Shown here one piece after another: positions 25,747-34,899 of a stretch of 64,000 bases of DNA. Source of the stretch: Streptomyces sp. KMM 9044 (GTDB lineage Bacteria; Actinomycetota; Actinomycetes; Streptomycetales; Streptomycetaceae); contig NZ_CP113910.1 of assembly GCF_024701375.2 (NCBI RefSeq), positions 1,612,001-1,676,000 on the forward strand, given 5' to 3'. Below the pieces are notes generated by a model. It was not told where the DNA came from and searched no databases. It saw only the letters and a program-made list of their open reading frames with translations. The position numbers were made by a program, and so were the translations under genes. Each line of letters begins with the position of its first letter. The stretch's first letter is position 1.

Positions 25747-27282
25747 ATGAACGCAGCGTATGAAACGGCCGCGGCGGCTGACCCCTTTGCCCGCGTGTTT
25801 TCTTCCCTCACTTTGCTGACCACCCGCCTCTCCGGCCCTGAAGCACTCACCGCGACGCATGAACAGGTGGAGGCCGACGTCGAAGCGGGCTCCCGGGAGC
25901 TGGGGCGACTGCTCCTGCAGGCCCATCTCCAGTGGCGGGCCCGCCACGAAGAGGACCACCTGTCCGCCCTCGGTCCGCGGGAGCGGGCTGCGCTCGCCGG
26001 CGGCCGGAGCCGGCTGGAGAAGGGCCACCGGCGGCAACTGGCCACCGTGCTGGGGCCGGTGACCGTGACCCGGTGCGCCCTGCGCGGCGCGGGCATGACC
26101 AACCTCTACCCCGCCGACGCCATGCTGGGCCTGCCCCACGGCCGGCACAGTCTGGGACTGCGCCGCCTCGCGGTCCTCGAAGCGGTCCGTAGTTCCTACG
26201 ACACCGCGCTGGAAGCGATCGACCGCGGCTGCGGGGGCCGGGTGGTGGGCAAACGCCAGGTGGAGGATCTGGTGCGGGCCGCGGCCGTGGACGTCGCCGC
26301 GTTCTATACGGCCCGCACCCCCGCGCCGGCCCCGGCCGGGACGCTGCTGGTGCTCAGTGTCGACCAGAAGGGAATCGTGATGCGCCCGGGCCACCTGCGC
26401 GAGGCCACCGCGAAGGCCGCCGCCAGGGCCCGGCGCACCTTCCGCACCCGGCTCGCGGCCGGGGAGAAGTCCTGCCGCAAAAGGATGGCCACCCTCGCCG
26501 TCGTCCACGACGCCGAGCCTGCCGTCCGCCGCCCGCACGACGTCATCGCCCCGCCCGGCGGCCGCACCGGCCACCGCACCGTCCGCAAAGGACCCACCGC
26601 GCGGGCGAAATGGCTCACCGCCTCCGTCCGCGAGGACGCCGAAACCGTCATCGCCGCCGCGTTCGACCAGGCCGAAGCCCGCGACCCCGAGCACAGGCGG
26701 ACCTGGGTCGTACTGATCGACGGCGCCACCCACCAGCGGGAGCTGATCCAGGCCGAGGCCGCCCGCCGCAATGTCACGATCCACATCGTCCTCGACATCG
26801 TCCACGTGATCGAGAAGCTGTGGGCAGCCGCTCGCTGTTTCCACACCGCCACCGATCCCGCCACCGAGGACTGGGTCGGCAGCAAGGCCGCCCGGATCCT
26901 GGCCGGCGACGCCCCCGGCGCCGCCCACGACATCCGCGCCGAAGCCGACCGCCACCACCTCAGCGACGACCAGCGCGCCGCCGCGGACAAAGCCTGCCGA
27001 TACCTGGACAACAACGCCGACTTCGTCCACTACGACCAGGCCCTGGCCGCCGGCTGGCCGATCGCCAGCGGCGCCGTCGAAGGAGCAGCCCGCCATCTGG
27101 TCGCCGACAGACTCGACATCACCGGCAGCAGGTGGACCGTCCCCGGCGCCGAAGCCGTCCTCACCCTCCGCGCCGTCATCAGCAACGGCGACTTCCCCGA
27201 CTACTGGATCTTCCACACGCGGAAGGAGCACGAACGACTCCATCCCTTACCCGACCAGCACATATACGCACTTCAAGCCTGA
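25747..27282 (+). CDS. ISKra4-family transposase
   Basis: A 511-residue intact protein: QLATVLGPVTVTRCALRGAG, LLVLSVDQKGIVMRPGHLRE, RRTWVVLIDGATHQRELIQA, IHIVLDIVHVIEKLW, and WPIASGAVEGAARHLVADRL near the end. Same order of conserved blocks as the copy at 11351-12871. With intact ends and a clean target duplication this copy looks recently active. ATG at 25747. Confidence 0.88.
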   Translation: MNAAYETAAAADPFARVFSSLTLLTTRLSGPEALTATHEQVEADVEAGSRELGRLLLQAHLQWRARHEEDHLSALGPRERAALAGGRSRLEKGHRRQLATVLGPVTVTRCALRGAGMTNLYPADAMLGLPHGRHSLGLRRLAVLEAVRSSYDTALEAIDRGCGGRVVGKRQVEDLVRAAAVDVAAFYTARTPAPAPAGTLLVLSVDQKGIVMRPGHLREATAKAAARARRTFRTRLAAGEKSCRKRMATLAVVHDAEPAVRRPHDVIAPPGGRTGHRTVRKGPTARAKWLTASVREDAETVIAAAFDQAEARDPEHRRTWVVLIDGATHQRELIQAEAARRNVTIHIVLDIVHVIEKLWAAARCFHTATDPATEDWVGSKAARILAGDAPGAAHDIRAEADRHHLSDDQRAAADKACRYLDNNADFVHYDQALAAGWPIASGAVEGAARHLVADRLDITGSRWTVPGAEAVLTLRAVISNGDFPDYWIFHTRKEHERLHPLPDQHIYALQA

Positions 27283-27322
27283 CTCGGGATCTCACTCAGA
27301 CAGAGCCACACCCTTTCGCGTT

Positions 27323-28283
27323 CCTGGGCGGCCATGGCGGCGAGGAAGGCGTGGGCGAGCATGGCGAGGGTGATGTGCCGGTACCAGCCGGTGTAACGGC
27401 GGACCTCGTACTCGTCGAGGCCGCATTCGTTCTTCGCGGACTGAAAACATTCCTCGATCTTCCAGCGGCATCCGGCGATCCGGGCCAGGTCGGCGAGCGT
27501 GGCGTCCAGCGGGGCGCTGGCCAGGAAATAGGCGATCTCGTCGGGCTTGCTGATGCTGCGCCGGGCCAGCATCCACCGTCTGCGGGTGGGCTTGTCGCCG
27601 TCGCGTTCCTCAACGACGGGCAGGAGGGCGCCGGCCCAGTCGTAGGAGCGCTCACCTTTCGCTCCGGGGCCGGCGGACAACCGTTGCCAGGCCTCCGGTG
27701 GGGCCTCGCGGCGGATGCGGTCCTCGATGCGCGGGCCGTGGACCTGCTGGGACTTGGGGACGGCCACGACGTAGTGGAGCTTGAGGTCGTCTTCGAGGAA
27801 GCGGCGGAAGCGGCTGTCCTGGCCGTAGGCGGCGTCCGCGGTGACCCACCGGAACCGGAGTGGGGAGGCATGGGCCCGGCGGATCATGTCGCGGGCGAGG
27901 TCGTTCTTAGTGGCGAAGGCACGGTCGTCGGGAATGTGGGCGGCCCGGCAGCGGTCGCGGTCGTCGGTCCAGGACCTGGGCAGATAGAGGTCACGGTCGA
28001 CGAGGGCGTGTCCCCGACTGGTGGCATAGGCGGCGAACACGCCGATCTGGCAGTTCTCGGTCCGCCCGGCCGTGCCGGAGTATTGGCGCTGCACTCCGGC
28101 GGAGGTGATCCCCTTCTTGACGAAGCCGGTGTCATCGACAATCAACACACCGTCTTCATGGCCGAGTTGGTCGGCGACGTACTGCTGGAGGTCGTCGCGG
28201 ACACGGTCGGCGTCCCAGCGGCTGCGGGAGAGCAGGTACTGCAGGCCGTCCGGGGTGGCGTGGCCGGCCCACTCGGCGAGCTG
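27323..28283 (-). pseudogene. IS701 transposase, central segment
   Basis: Runs from QLAEWAGHATPDGLQYLLSR through GVLIVDDTGFVKKGITSAG, WTDDRDRCRAAHIPDDRAFA, RWVTADAAYGQD and CRWKIEECFQSAKNECGLDE to FLAAMAAQERE. These are the catalytic blocks of IS701 (IS4-like) DDE transposases. It begins at the intron 3' end and stops at the ISKra4 insertion. Confidence 0.88.
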
Positions 28284-28345
28284 GTGAGGTCGACTCGGGG
28301 CGCCCTGCTGGTGTTTCCACCAGCGGGTTTCCCGAGCCGCCTCCC

Positions 28346-28380
28346 GAACCGGACGTGCCCGCTCTCCAGGCATCCGGCTC
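28346..28380 (-). ncRNA. Group II intron domain V
   Basis: Read on the minus strand it begins GAGCCGGATGCC and ends GGCACGTCCGGTTC, the conserved 34-nt catalytic hairpin (AGC triad side and GTTC side). A longer CGGCTCGGG/CCCGAGTCG stem just downstream is likely domain VI. Confidence 0.85.
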
Positions 28381-28393
28381 TCCACAAGCCCTC

Positions 28394-29842
28394 TCAGACG
28401 GCCGCGGCCGTCGTGCTCCCACTGGGCCAGGGCGAGGGGATCTTGTTCCCGCGATACAAATAGCGGTTGGTTCGCACCTTCGCGCACCTGAACAAGACCA
28501 CCTCGTCATCAGCAGGCCACCATCGGCCCGCGCAGTAACGACGGCGAAGACTCTTCCAGTTGGACCGGCGGTGCTTTCGCCGCAGCCACCCGAAGACCTG
28601 CCGCCAGGTGAAGGCCGACAGGTACTGGAAGGTCGCGGACGACACCCCGTGCCGGAAGTACGCCGTCCAGCCGCGCAACACCGGGTTGAGATGGTGCAGC
28701 ACGACTGCCAGCGGCAGGTTCGTGTCCTGTCGGCACAGCGTCTTGACCTTCTCCTTGACGGCTTGGAGGGCCTTCTTGGAGGGGTAGAGGTAGACGTAGT
28801 GCTTCTGGGTCCCACGTTTGCGGTGACGCTGGAGGCGCCACCCGAGGAAGTCCAGCCCCTCGTCGATATGGGTGATGGCCGTCTTCTCCACCGACAGACG
28901 CAGTCCCATCGGGGCGAGTACTTCCGCCACCTGGGTGCGCATGTCTTCGGCCTGCTCGCGTGTCCCGGTCACGGCGATCAGAAAGTCGTCCGCATACCGG
29001 AAGAGCCGGTAGTTGGGCAGATTCTGCCGACGTCGCCGGGCCCGCTGGCCTTGCGTGGAGTTCGGCCCGCCCGGACCGGCCGCGATGAACTCATCGAGAA
29101 CCGACAGGGCGATGTTGGCCAGCAGCGGCGAGAGGATCCCACCCTGCGGAGTGCCGGAATCGGTGTCCTTGGACTGGCCAGCCTCGCTGAGGATGCCCGA
29201 CTTCAAGAACGCCTTCACCAGGTCAAGGACGCGCCGGTCTCCGACTCGGCGACGCACCCGGCCCATCAGGGCCGCGTGGTCGATCGAGTCGAAGCACGCC
29301 TCGATGTCCCCCTCCACCATCCACTCATAGGAGTTCTTGGCGAAGTGGTGCGCCTCGGCGAGCGCGTCGTGAGCCCGGCGCTTCGGGCGGAACCCGTAGG
29401 AGCACGGGAGGAAATACGCCTCGAAGATCGGCTCCAGTACCAGCTTCAGGGACGCCTGGACCACCCGGTCCCGCACGGTCGGAATACCCAGCCGACGGCG
29501 CTTGGCCGTCCCCGGCTTGGGGATCATCCTTTCCCGCACGGGAAGCGGACGGAAGGTGCGGTCCTTCAGGTCGGACCGCACCTCGTCGAGGAATGCCTCG
29601 ACGCCTTGCCCGTCCTCCACGGAACGGGCCGTCTGCCCGTCCACTCCGGCCGAGCGAGCGCCCCTGTTCCTCCTCACCCGAACCCACGCGACCAGCAGGA
29701 ACGCGGGATCAGCAACGAGATTGAACAGGTCATCGAACCGGCGATCACGATCGTCGGTCGCCCAACAGTGCAGTTTGGTCTGCATCTCCAGTACCCGGCG
29801 CTCGGCCTTGAGCAGCCCGAACTCCAGCGCGTCGGTATTCAC
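28394..29842 (-). CDS. ltrA: Group II intron reverse transcriptase/maturase
   Basis: A 482-residue intron-encoded protein. RT blocks: RRLGIPTVRDRVVQASLKLV, CSYGFRPKRRAHDALAEAHH, EGDIEACFDSIDHAALMGRV, GTPQGGILSPLLANI and the catalytic FRYADDFLI (about residue 281). The maturase X domain follows (LRGWTAYFRHGVSSATFQYL, FGWLRRKHRR). No HNH endonuclease with paired cysteines follows, so it probably primes without second-strand cleavage. GTG at 29842 has AGGAGG upstream. The protein should splice and retrohome its own intron. Confidence 0.9.
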   Translation of the reverse strand: MNTDALEFGLLKAERRVLEMQTKLHCWATDDRDRRFDDLFNLVADPAFLLVAWVRVRRNRGARSAGVDGQTARSVEDGQGVEAFLDEVRSDLKDRTFRPLPVRERMIPKPGTAKRRRLGIPTVRDRVVQASLKLVLEPIFEAYFLPCSYGFRPKRRAHDALAEAHHFAKNSYEWMVEGDIEACFDSIDHAALMGRVRRRVGDRRVLDLVKAFLKSGILSEAGQSKDTDSGTPQGGILSPLLANIALSVLDEFIAAGPGGPNSTQGQRARRRRQNLPNYRLFRYADDFLIAVTGTREQAEDMRTQVAEVLAPMGLRLSVEKTAITHIDEGLDFLGWRLQRHRKRGTQKHYVYLYPSKKALQAVKEKVKTLCRQDTNLPLAVVLHHLNPVLRGWTAYFRHGVSSATFQYLSAFTWRQVFGWLRRKHRRSNWKSLRRRYCAGRWWPADDEVVLFRCAKVRTNRYLYRGNKIPSPWPSGSTTAAAV

Positions 29843-30454
29843 CAGCGACCTCCTGGCATTGCAGCATCCTCCCTGCCGACTTGCTGGCCCCCTTCGCCAT
29901 GCACGGAGCTTTCCTCCGCTCGGACTACTACGAGGCCTCCGCCCCACCTGCGGACCTCAGCCGGCAACGGGCCTGCCCTCCTCGCCGGACCGGCTGTCCG
30001 GAAGGAAAGGGCGACCGCAGGCGGTTCCCACGTTCACCATGTGCCGATCGGCCAGGTCGGCGTCCCGCTACTACCCCGGCAGCATCACCACGCCTACGCC
30101 GCAGACCTTCAGCGTGGCCTCCCCACCGGCAGTTGGAGACCGGCTTCGGAGTTGACCGCCCCAGCCGAAGCAAGCGGTCACGCACTGCACCCCGGGCCCA
30201 TATCCGCCAGATTGGAGCCCGGTGACAAGACTTACGGGGCTTTACACGGATTCCTCTTCGTACGCCTTCTGGCCTTGCTTGCCGAACCCGACGCGTCTGG
30301 CAGTACCGCGCCGTCCCGGCGTTGTCAGGGCTGCTTCCCGTCCTCACCGGCGTTCCCCGGCCCGGACTGCCCTCAGCTTCTACCCGGCCGCTGCGACGGC
30401 CCGGCGGTAGAGGTCTCCCACCTCCACTCGGTCACATGGCGCCTCGTGGCGCAC

Positions 30455-30640
30455 CCACCCGTTCTTGCGGTCGACCGGGGCGAGCAGGCCGCGTACGTAG
30501 TCCCGCATCCGCTGCCGGGGCTCGATCCGGGTGAAGCGGCTCCCGGTCCGCAGGAAGAGTTCTTCGAGTTCCCGGTCCCACGCGCTCGTCGGCGCATCGT
30601 TGAGCATGCCGAGGGATTGCTCGGACCCGCTCACAGGCAT
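30455..30640 (-). pseudogene. IS701 transposase, N-terminal segment
   Basis: From ATG 30640 (or ATG 30607): SAWDRELEELFLRTGSRFTR, IEPRQRMRDYVRGLLAPVDR, KNGW, the N-terminus of IS701 transposases. It ends at the intron 5' splice site. Confidence 0.8.
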
Positions 30641-30661
30641 GCGGCACAGGCACTCGTTCGT

Positions 30662-30765
30662 GGGCGCGGTGGCAAAGTTCCTCCCGCGCACCCGGCGCCC
30701 CCGCTACACTCCACGCCACCAGGCCGCTGACCAGCCCAGATACCGAACTACGGCTGGAGTACTAG
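30662..30765. repeat. Right 104-bp inverted end of the IS701 element
   Basis: Inverted copy of 24714-24817, ending in CTAG, which is also the target of the adjacent IS5 insertion. Confidence 0.9.
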
Positions 30766-31856
30766 GTCCTGTCTGAGATTCAGATCATGAGTTAGGTGGA
30801 TCGCCTGCGCGCGGAGGCTCGGTCTTGATAGGTCATGAGTCATGGCGCGAGGCGATCTCACCGATGAGCAGTGGTCCCTGGTTGAACCCCATCTCCCGTA
30901 TGCCGCGGTCGGGCCCATCCCTGATCTGCGAAAGTACTTCAACGCGGCGATGTGGCGGTTCCGCACCGGGGCTCCCTGGCGTGATCTGCCGACCGAGTTT
31001 GGGCCCTGGCAGAGTGCGTACGACCGCTTCCGGATCTGGGCGAAGCGGGGCATCTTCCAGCAGGTGATGGAAGCGATGATCGCCGAGGCTGCCGCCCGTG
31101 ACCAGGTTGACATGGGTCTGGTCAGCGTGGACTCGGCAACCTCCCGCGCTCACCACCATGCCGCCGGGATGGTCCTCGATCCCGAGCAGCCGGCGGCCCT
31201 GAGGCCGCCGCCGAAGCGGAAAAGGGGGCGGCAAGGAGGGACAACAGCCGCAGGACGGACAAGGTGATGCCCAAGGCGAAGACGAGGCACGTACCGAGCG
31301 GCGACGGATCCGCAGACGGCGCCGGGCCCGGTTGAAAGCCGCTGAACTGGGACGTTCCCGAGGCGGGCTGACCAGCAAGATCCATGTTGCGGCCGATCGC
31401 CGGTGCCGGCCGCTGGTGTTCGTCCTCACCCCTGGACAGGCGGGTGACAGCCCGCAGTTCACCGCGGTCCTCAAGCGGATTAAGGTCCGCGGCCCCGTCG
31501 GACGCCCCGGACCCGGCCGGACGCCGTGGCCGGGGACAAGGCGTACTCCTCCCGGAAGAACCGCCGCTACCTACGCATACGCGGGATCAAGGCGGTCATT
31601 CCGGAGAAGGCCGACCAAGCCGCGAACCGCAAGAAGCGCGGCAGCGCCGGCGGCCGACCCATCTCCCACGACGCCGAGCTGTACAAGGACCGCAACACCG
31701 TGGAGCGCTGTATCAACCGGCTCCGCAACTGGCGTGGCATCGCCACCCGCTATGACAAAACCCCGCAGAGCTACGAAGCCGGACTCCATCTCTGCGGCGC
31801 GATGCTCTGGATCCGCAGCATCACACCGCACTCATGATCCGAATCCCAGACAGGAC
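30766..31856 (+). mobile_element. IS5-family (IS427-like) element
   Basis: Ends GTCCTGTCTGAGATTCAGAT (from 30766) and ATCCGAATCCCAGACAGGAC (to 31856) are imperfect inverted repeats. CTAG is duplicated at 30762-30765 and 31857-31860. It sits at the CTAG that also ends the IS701 element. It carries one transposase reading with frame breaks. Confidence 0.88.
30842..31837 (+). pseudogene. IS5-family transposase (orfA/orfB plus extra frame slip)
   Basis: First frame: RGDLTDEQWSLVEPHLPYAA, FNAAMWRFRTGAPWRDLPTE, DMGLVSVDSATSRAHHHAAG. Second frame from about 31330: LGRSRGGLTSKIHVAADRRC. Third frame from about 31510: DAVAGDKAYSSRKNRRYLRI, DRNTVERCINRLRNWRGIAT. IS427-group elements use one programmed shift between the first two; the second slip near 31505 is probably inactivating. 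Confidence 0.82.
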
Positions 31857-32090
31857 CTAGGTCCGCAGTGCCGTGACCGCTCCCACCGCGGCGAAGCAGA
31901 GCCCTGCTGCCGCACCGAACGCAGCCCCTGCGAACAGGACCGCGTCAGCGATTCCCGTGCCGGTCACGTACTTCAACGCGGCGACACACGCAGCGATCAA
32001 TGCGGAGAAAAGAACGATGATCAGCAGCCAGAGCGCCCAGGCTCTGGAGGAGGAGGAGGAGGAGGGGCGCGAGGTGCCGGAGGTGGTCAT
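31857..32090 (-). CDS. Small two-helix membrane protein, C-terminus set by IS junction
   Basis: A 77-residue product with a Ser-rich start (MTTSGTSRPSSSSSSRAW) and two hydrophobic segments (LWLLIIVLFSALIAACVAAL and AVLFAGAAFGAAAGLCFAAV). The stop codon TAG is part of the CTAG at the IS5 boundary, so the natural C-terminus may be lost. GGAAG precedes the ATG. It lies 45 bp after the methylase gene in the same direction. Family not recognised. Confidence 0.6.
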   Translation of the reverse strand: MTTSGTSRPSSSSSSRAWALWLLIIVLFSALIAACVAALKYVTGTGIADAVLFAGAAFGAAAGLCFAAVGAVTALRT

Positions 32091-32135
32091 GGCCGGGACT
32101 TCCTTTCACTGCCTCTGCGGGCTGGGTTGGCTGGG

Positions 32136-34529
32136 TCACGTGGTCGGAGGAATGGTGGAGGTACGGGAGCCCGTGAGTTGTTCGACGAGCAGTGCTCGGG
32201 TCCGGGTGATGGCTGCTGCCAGTTCTCGGTGAGCGGTAGACCGCTCCCGCAGGAGCACCAGCGACTCGACGATCTCCTGCTGCACCTCGACGGGCGGCAG
32301 CAGGACTTTCTGGCTCTCCAGTACGGCCTTGGTGATGAACGGGGCGGCGGTGGCGGCCGCGCGGTCCCTGACCCAGCCGATGGCCTCCGGACGGCTCAGA
32401 ACGGCGAGCAGATAGCCGGGGAGGACATGGGCATCCTCTCGGCAGCGGAGCCTGATCACGTTCGAGCTCATGAGCCATCCCGTCTGGTCCCTCCGTACCA
32501 GGGCCGGCGGCCCCATGGCGCCTGCGCGGACGCAAACGATGTCGCCCTCCTTGAGCCGGTAGCGCCCCAACCGGTCGGCGAGTTCGGACGAGACGCGCTC
32601 GTCGCCGCTGTCACTCACCTCTCCGTCCCGCAGGTGCCTGGGAAAGACGACCGGCACCTCACCGTGCGGAATCCGGTCCTTCGGTGCCAGCAGCGCGTGA
32701 GACGGGCCGGTTTGGATGTCACACAGTTCTGCGAGGACGGCTTCGCGGCGGGGCGCCTGACACACCCGGTCGGTCTCGAGCACGGTCCTCAGGTCGGCGG
32801 TGCGCTCGTCCAGGTACCTGCAGTGCTCCGCCAGCCATGAAACCTCGGCCCAGACTTCCGCTTCCGCGATGCCGGACGGGCCGCTGTCCAGAACCGGCAA
32901 CCCGCCGATGTGATCGATCGGATTGAGCGAGTAGCCGATACGGCGCAAGGACTCGCGGTCAACGCGTGCGCCGGGCACGGTCACCGGAGGAGGGTCGTAC
33001 GGTCGGGCGGGGCCGTCTCCCGGACGAAAAGCCAGGTAAGAGTCGATGACGGAGCTGACGTCGTCGTACGCGAGCACACGTCGCCCGCCGCTCTGCACGG
33101 TGCCCAAGTCGCGTGCGTCCAGGAACAGGACGTGATCTCCGGCATCGGCGGGGTGCCGCAGCAACCACACGCACACCGGCACCGAAGTGCCCGAGAAAAG
33201 TCTGTCGGGCAGCGCGACAACGCACTCCACCACGCCCTGCTCCACCAGCGCACGGCGAATCGCCCGCTCCGCCGCGTTCCCCGAGTTGCCCGCCTTGTTC
33301 GGCATCACAAGTGCGGCGCGTCCGCCCTCGGCCAGGACGGACAGGGCGTACTGCGGGTAGGCCAGGTTGTCGTTACCCAGCGGAGGGGCGCCGTAGGGCC
33401 AGCGCCCGGTGCGCGTGGTCTCTTTCAGGGTGTCCTTCATGTTGAAGGGCGGGTTGGTGAGAACCAGGTCGACCGGCCCCTGAAGCCACGTCTGCTCCCA
33501 CGGCCGCCCGCCGGTCTTCAACCGGAGGGCGGGCCGGACTCCGCGCAGCGCCAGATTCATGCTCGCCAGCGGCAAGGTGGCCCGCTTCGGCGTCTGCCCC
33601 AGCAGCCTGGGCAGCGGCACATCGGTGAACCCCGGCCTCCCACGTCGCACCCACATCGCCACGTCGGCTACTGCGCCGAGGAGTTCCCCACCGCGGAAGT
33701 ACGGGTCGTACACACTGCCCGGGGCCGCCCCCCTGGCGGCCCGCCCCAATCCCGCCATCAGGTACGCCACGGGAAGCGGGGTGAAGAACTCCCGACTCCC
33801 CAGCTGTGCCTTCTCCTCGTAGCCCTCGATGATCAGCTGGAAGGCGTGCGGACCGAGCGAACCCACCAGCCGGACAACCTCCACGAGGTCCTCGAATCGC
33901 CTGGGTTCCAGGCGAGCCAGGGCATCCCTCGTCTCCGGAAGAGATCCCACGTCCCGCAGCGCCGCGTCCGCCTCCGAGCCGATGAGCCTGAGCAGTACGC
34001 TGCTGGACCGCGGACCGTCGCCGGACGTGGAGTACGCCTTCACCCGTTGCCAGCCCTCGGGCCTCGTCATCCGCAAGAAATACAGGGCGGCCAGCAGGTT
34101 CACATAGCCCATGGGCATGTCCGCGCCTCCGACCCTTTCGGCCAGGAGACCCATGAGCGTGCGGACGGTCTCGACATCACCCGGAGACGGCTTCTCCCGT
34201 GGACCGAGCGCGGGCCGGGCGTCGTACGCCGTCGGACTCTCCTGGGCCACGGAACTGGACGATCTGCGCTGCCGCGCCCGATCTCCGTAGGTGCTGTGCT
34301 CGTCCTCTCCCTGCGCCCGGTGGTGTGATGGCACCCGCCTTCTGTCGAGCCAGCTCAAGATCTCCGACTCGTGGAAGTAGTCCTGGCCGGCGGTACGCCG
34401 GGGGGTGGGGAAATCCGCCGCGCGCCGCTCCCAGGTGGTGACGGCCGCTCGCGTCACCTCTGCCATGGCCGCGATCTGCGTACGTGTGATCAGACGATCG
34501 CCGTCAGGCACACCGGGGTTGTTCTCCAT
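32136..34529 (-). CDS. HTH-N6-adenine methylase-specificity fusion (type I MS-like)
   Basis: A 797-residue protein. Residues 1-65 read as a MerR/excisionase-like HTH (RTQIAAMAEVTRAAVTTWER, YFHESEILSWLDRR). The middle is a type I (HsdM-like) N6-adenine methylase: divergent motif I SVYDPYFRGGELLG and catalytic motif IV LVLTNPPFNMKD near residue 358, then ALVMPNKAGNSG and FSGTSVPVCVWLLR. From about 590 it ends in a single HsdS-like target-recognition half (KEGDIVCVRAGAMGPPALVR, KVLLPPVEVQQEIVESLVLL). No nuclease gene is adjacent. It may be an orphan modification enzyme or a partner in an unrecognised defence module. Confidence 0.85.
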   Translation of the reverse strand: MENNPGVPDGDRLITRTQIAAMAEVTRAAVTTWERRAADFPTPRRTAGQDYFHESEILSWLDRRRVPSHHRAQGEDEHSTYGDRARQRRSSSSVAQESPTAYDARPALGPREKPSPGDVETVRTLMGLLAERVGGADMPMGYVNLLAALYFLRMTRPEGWQRVKAYSTSGDGPRSSSVLLRLIGSEADAALRDVGSLPETRDALARLEPRRFEDLVEVVRLVGSLGPHAFQLIIEGYEEKAQLGSREFFTPLPVAYLMAGLGRAARGAAPGSVYDPYFRGGELLGAVADVAMWVRRGRPGFTDVPLPRLLGQTPKRATLPLASMNLALRGVRPALRLKTGGRPWEQTWLQGPVDLVLTNPPFNMKDTLKETTRTGRWPYGAPPLGNDNLAYPQYALSVLAEGGRAALVMPNKAGNSGNAAERAIRRALVEQGVVECVVALPDRLFSGTSVPVCVWLLRHPADAGDHVLFLDARDLGTVQSGGRRVLAYDDVSSVIDSYLAFRPGDGPARPYDPPPVTVPGARVDRESLRRIGYSLNPIDHIGGLPVLDSGPSGIAEAEVWAEVSWLAEHCRYLDERTADLRTVLETDRVCQAPRREAVLAELCDIQTGPSHALLAPKDRIPHGEVPVVFPRHLRDGEVSDSGDERVSSELADRLGRYRLKEGDIVCVRAGAMGPPALVRRDQTGWLMSSNVIRLRCREDAHVLPGYLLAVLSRPEAIGWVRDRAAATAAPFITKAVLESQKVLLPPVEVQQEIVESLVLLRERSTAHRELAAAITRTRALLVEQLTGSRTSTIPPTT

Positions 34530-34611
34530 CTCGCACCGCCACCCTTCTCAAGTGGTCCGGACGTCTGCTCTTTGGGCATGACTCTAGAGCTACTGCCGTA
34601 GGAGCATCCAC

Positions 34612-34630
34612 TGAGTACTGGCAGTACTCA
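34612..34630. promoter_or_regulatory. 19-bp palindrome before the methylase gene
   Basis: TGAGTACTG-G-CAGTACTCA is perfect and lies 83 bp upstream of the methylase ATG. Because that protein has its own HTH, autoregulation is plausible. The rest of the 370-bp gap (34530-34899) holds no gene. Confidence 0.65.
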
Positions 34631-34857
34631 AGTGTCTTCGCACTCGGCACGCGGAACGAGAGACGAGAGGCTCCCCCACGCAGGCGTTACCATCACCGAT
34701 CCCTGCACACGTCAACGATCTCGCCTGTGGACCCAGAGATGCATTGGCGTCAACACTCAACCGTCTCGTCACGCTCAAGGGCAGCCGATCGCGAGGGTTG
34801 GGCACGGGAGCACCGGCACCCGTCCGCGGTCACCATCCAGCAGGAGCGACATCCTTG

Positions 34858-34883
34858 TATATACTTGAAGGCACTCAATATAT
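34858..34883. promoter_or_regulatory. Putative VapB operator/promoter
   Basis: An AT-rich dyad, TATATACTTGA to TCAATATAT, ends 17 bp before the VapB start. It stands out from the G+C-rich background and is placed where VapBC complexes usually bind. Confidence 0.55.
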
Positions 34884-34899
34884 CCATGGAGGTGCATCA

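Larger units (their letters stand above)
25018..27313 (+). mobile_element. ISKra4-family element, copy 2
   Basis: Ends are imperfect inverted repeats: GGGTGCGGCTCTTCTTCAGT on the left (from 25018), GGGTGTGGCTCTGTCTGAGT read inward on the right (to 27313). The 9-bp target TTTCGCGTT is duplicated at 25009-25017 and 27314-27322, proving insertion into the IS701 transposase. Contents: an accessory coiled-coil protein and an intact transposase. Confidence 0.9.
28284..30454 (-). mobile_element. Group II intron inside IS701
   Basis: On the minus strand the insertion opens GTGCGCC (30454 downward), the standard 5' end of a bacterial group II intron, and ends ...CTCAC at 28284, fitting the AY 3' end. 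It carries a domain V hairpin (28346-28380) and a reverse-transcriptase/maturase gene. Removing 28284-30454 joins NGW to QLAEWAG in frame, restoring the transposase. Length about 2.17 kb. Confidence 0.88.
24718..30761 (-). mobile_element. IS701-family element broken by ISKra4 and a group II intron
   Basis: The element is bounded by CTAG at 24714-24717 and 30762-30765, the 4-bp target typical of IS701. Its transposase, read on the minus strand, lies in three pieces: 30455-30640, 27323-28283 and about 24714-25008. A group II intron (28284-30454) separates the first two, and an ISKra4-family element with a 9-bp target duplication (25018-27313) separates the last two. Removing both leaves a transposase of normal layout plus one frame slip. 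Inverted end regions of about 104 bp are nearly identical. Confidence 0.85.

Noticed and set aside
28394..29842. Retron or other defence reverse transcriptase
   Set aside because: The gene lies between group II intron ends with domain V and has a maturase X domain.
24714..30765. Composite transposon bounded by two IS copies
   Set aside because: The 104-bp inverted ends are the two ends of one IS701 element whose transposase segments lie in order between them.
32136..34529. BREX/PglX methylase
   Set aside because: The C-terminal TRD and the order of motifs fit an HsdM-HsdS fusion, and no pglZ, brxC or related genes are nearby.
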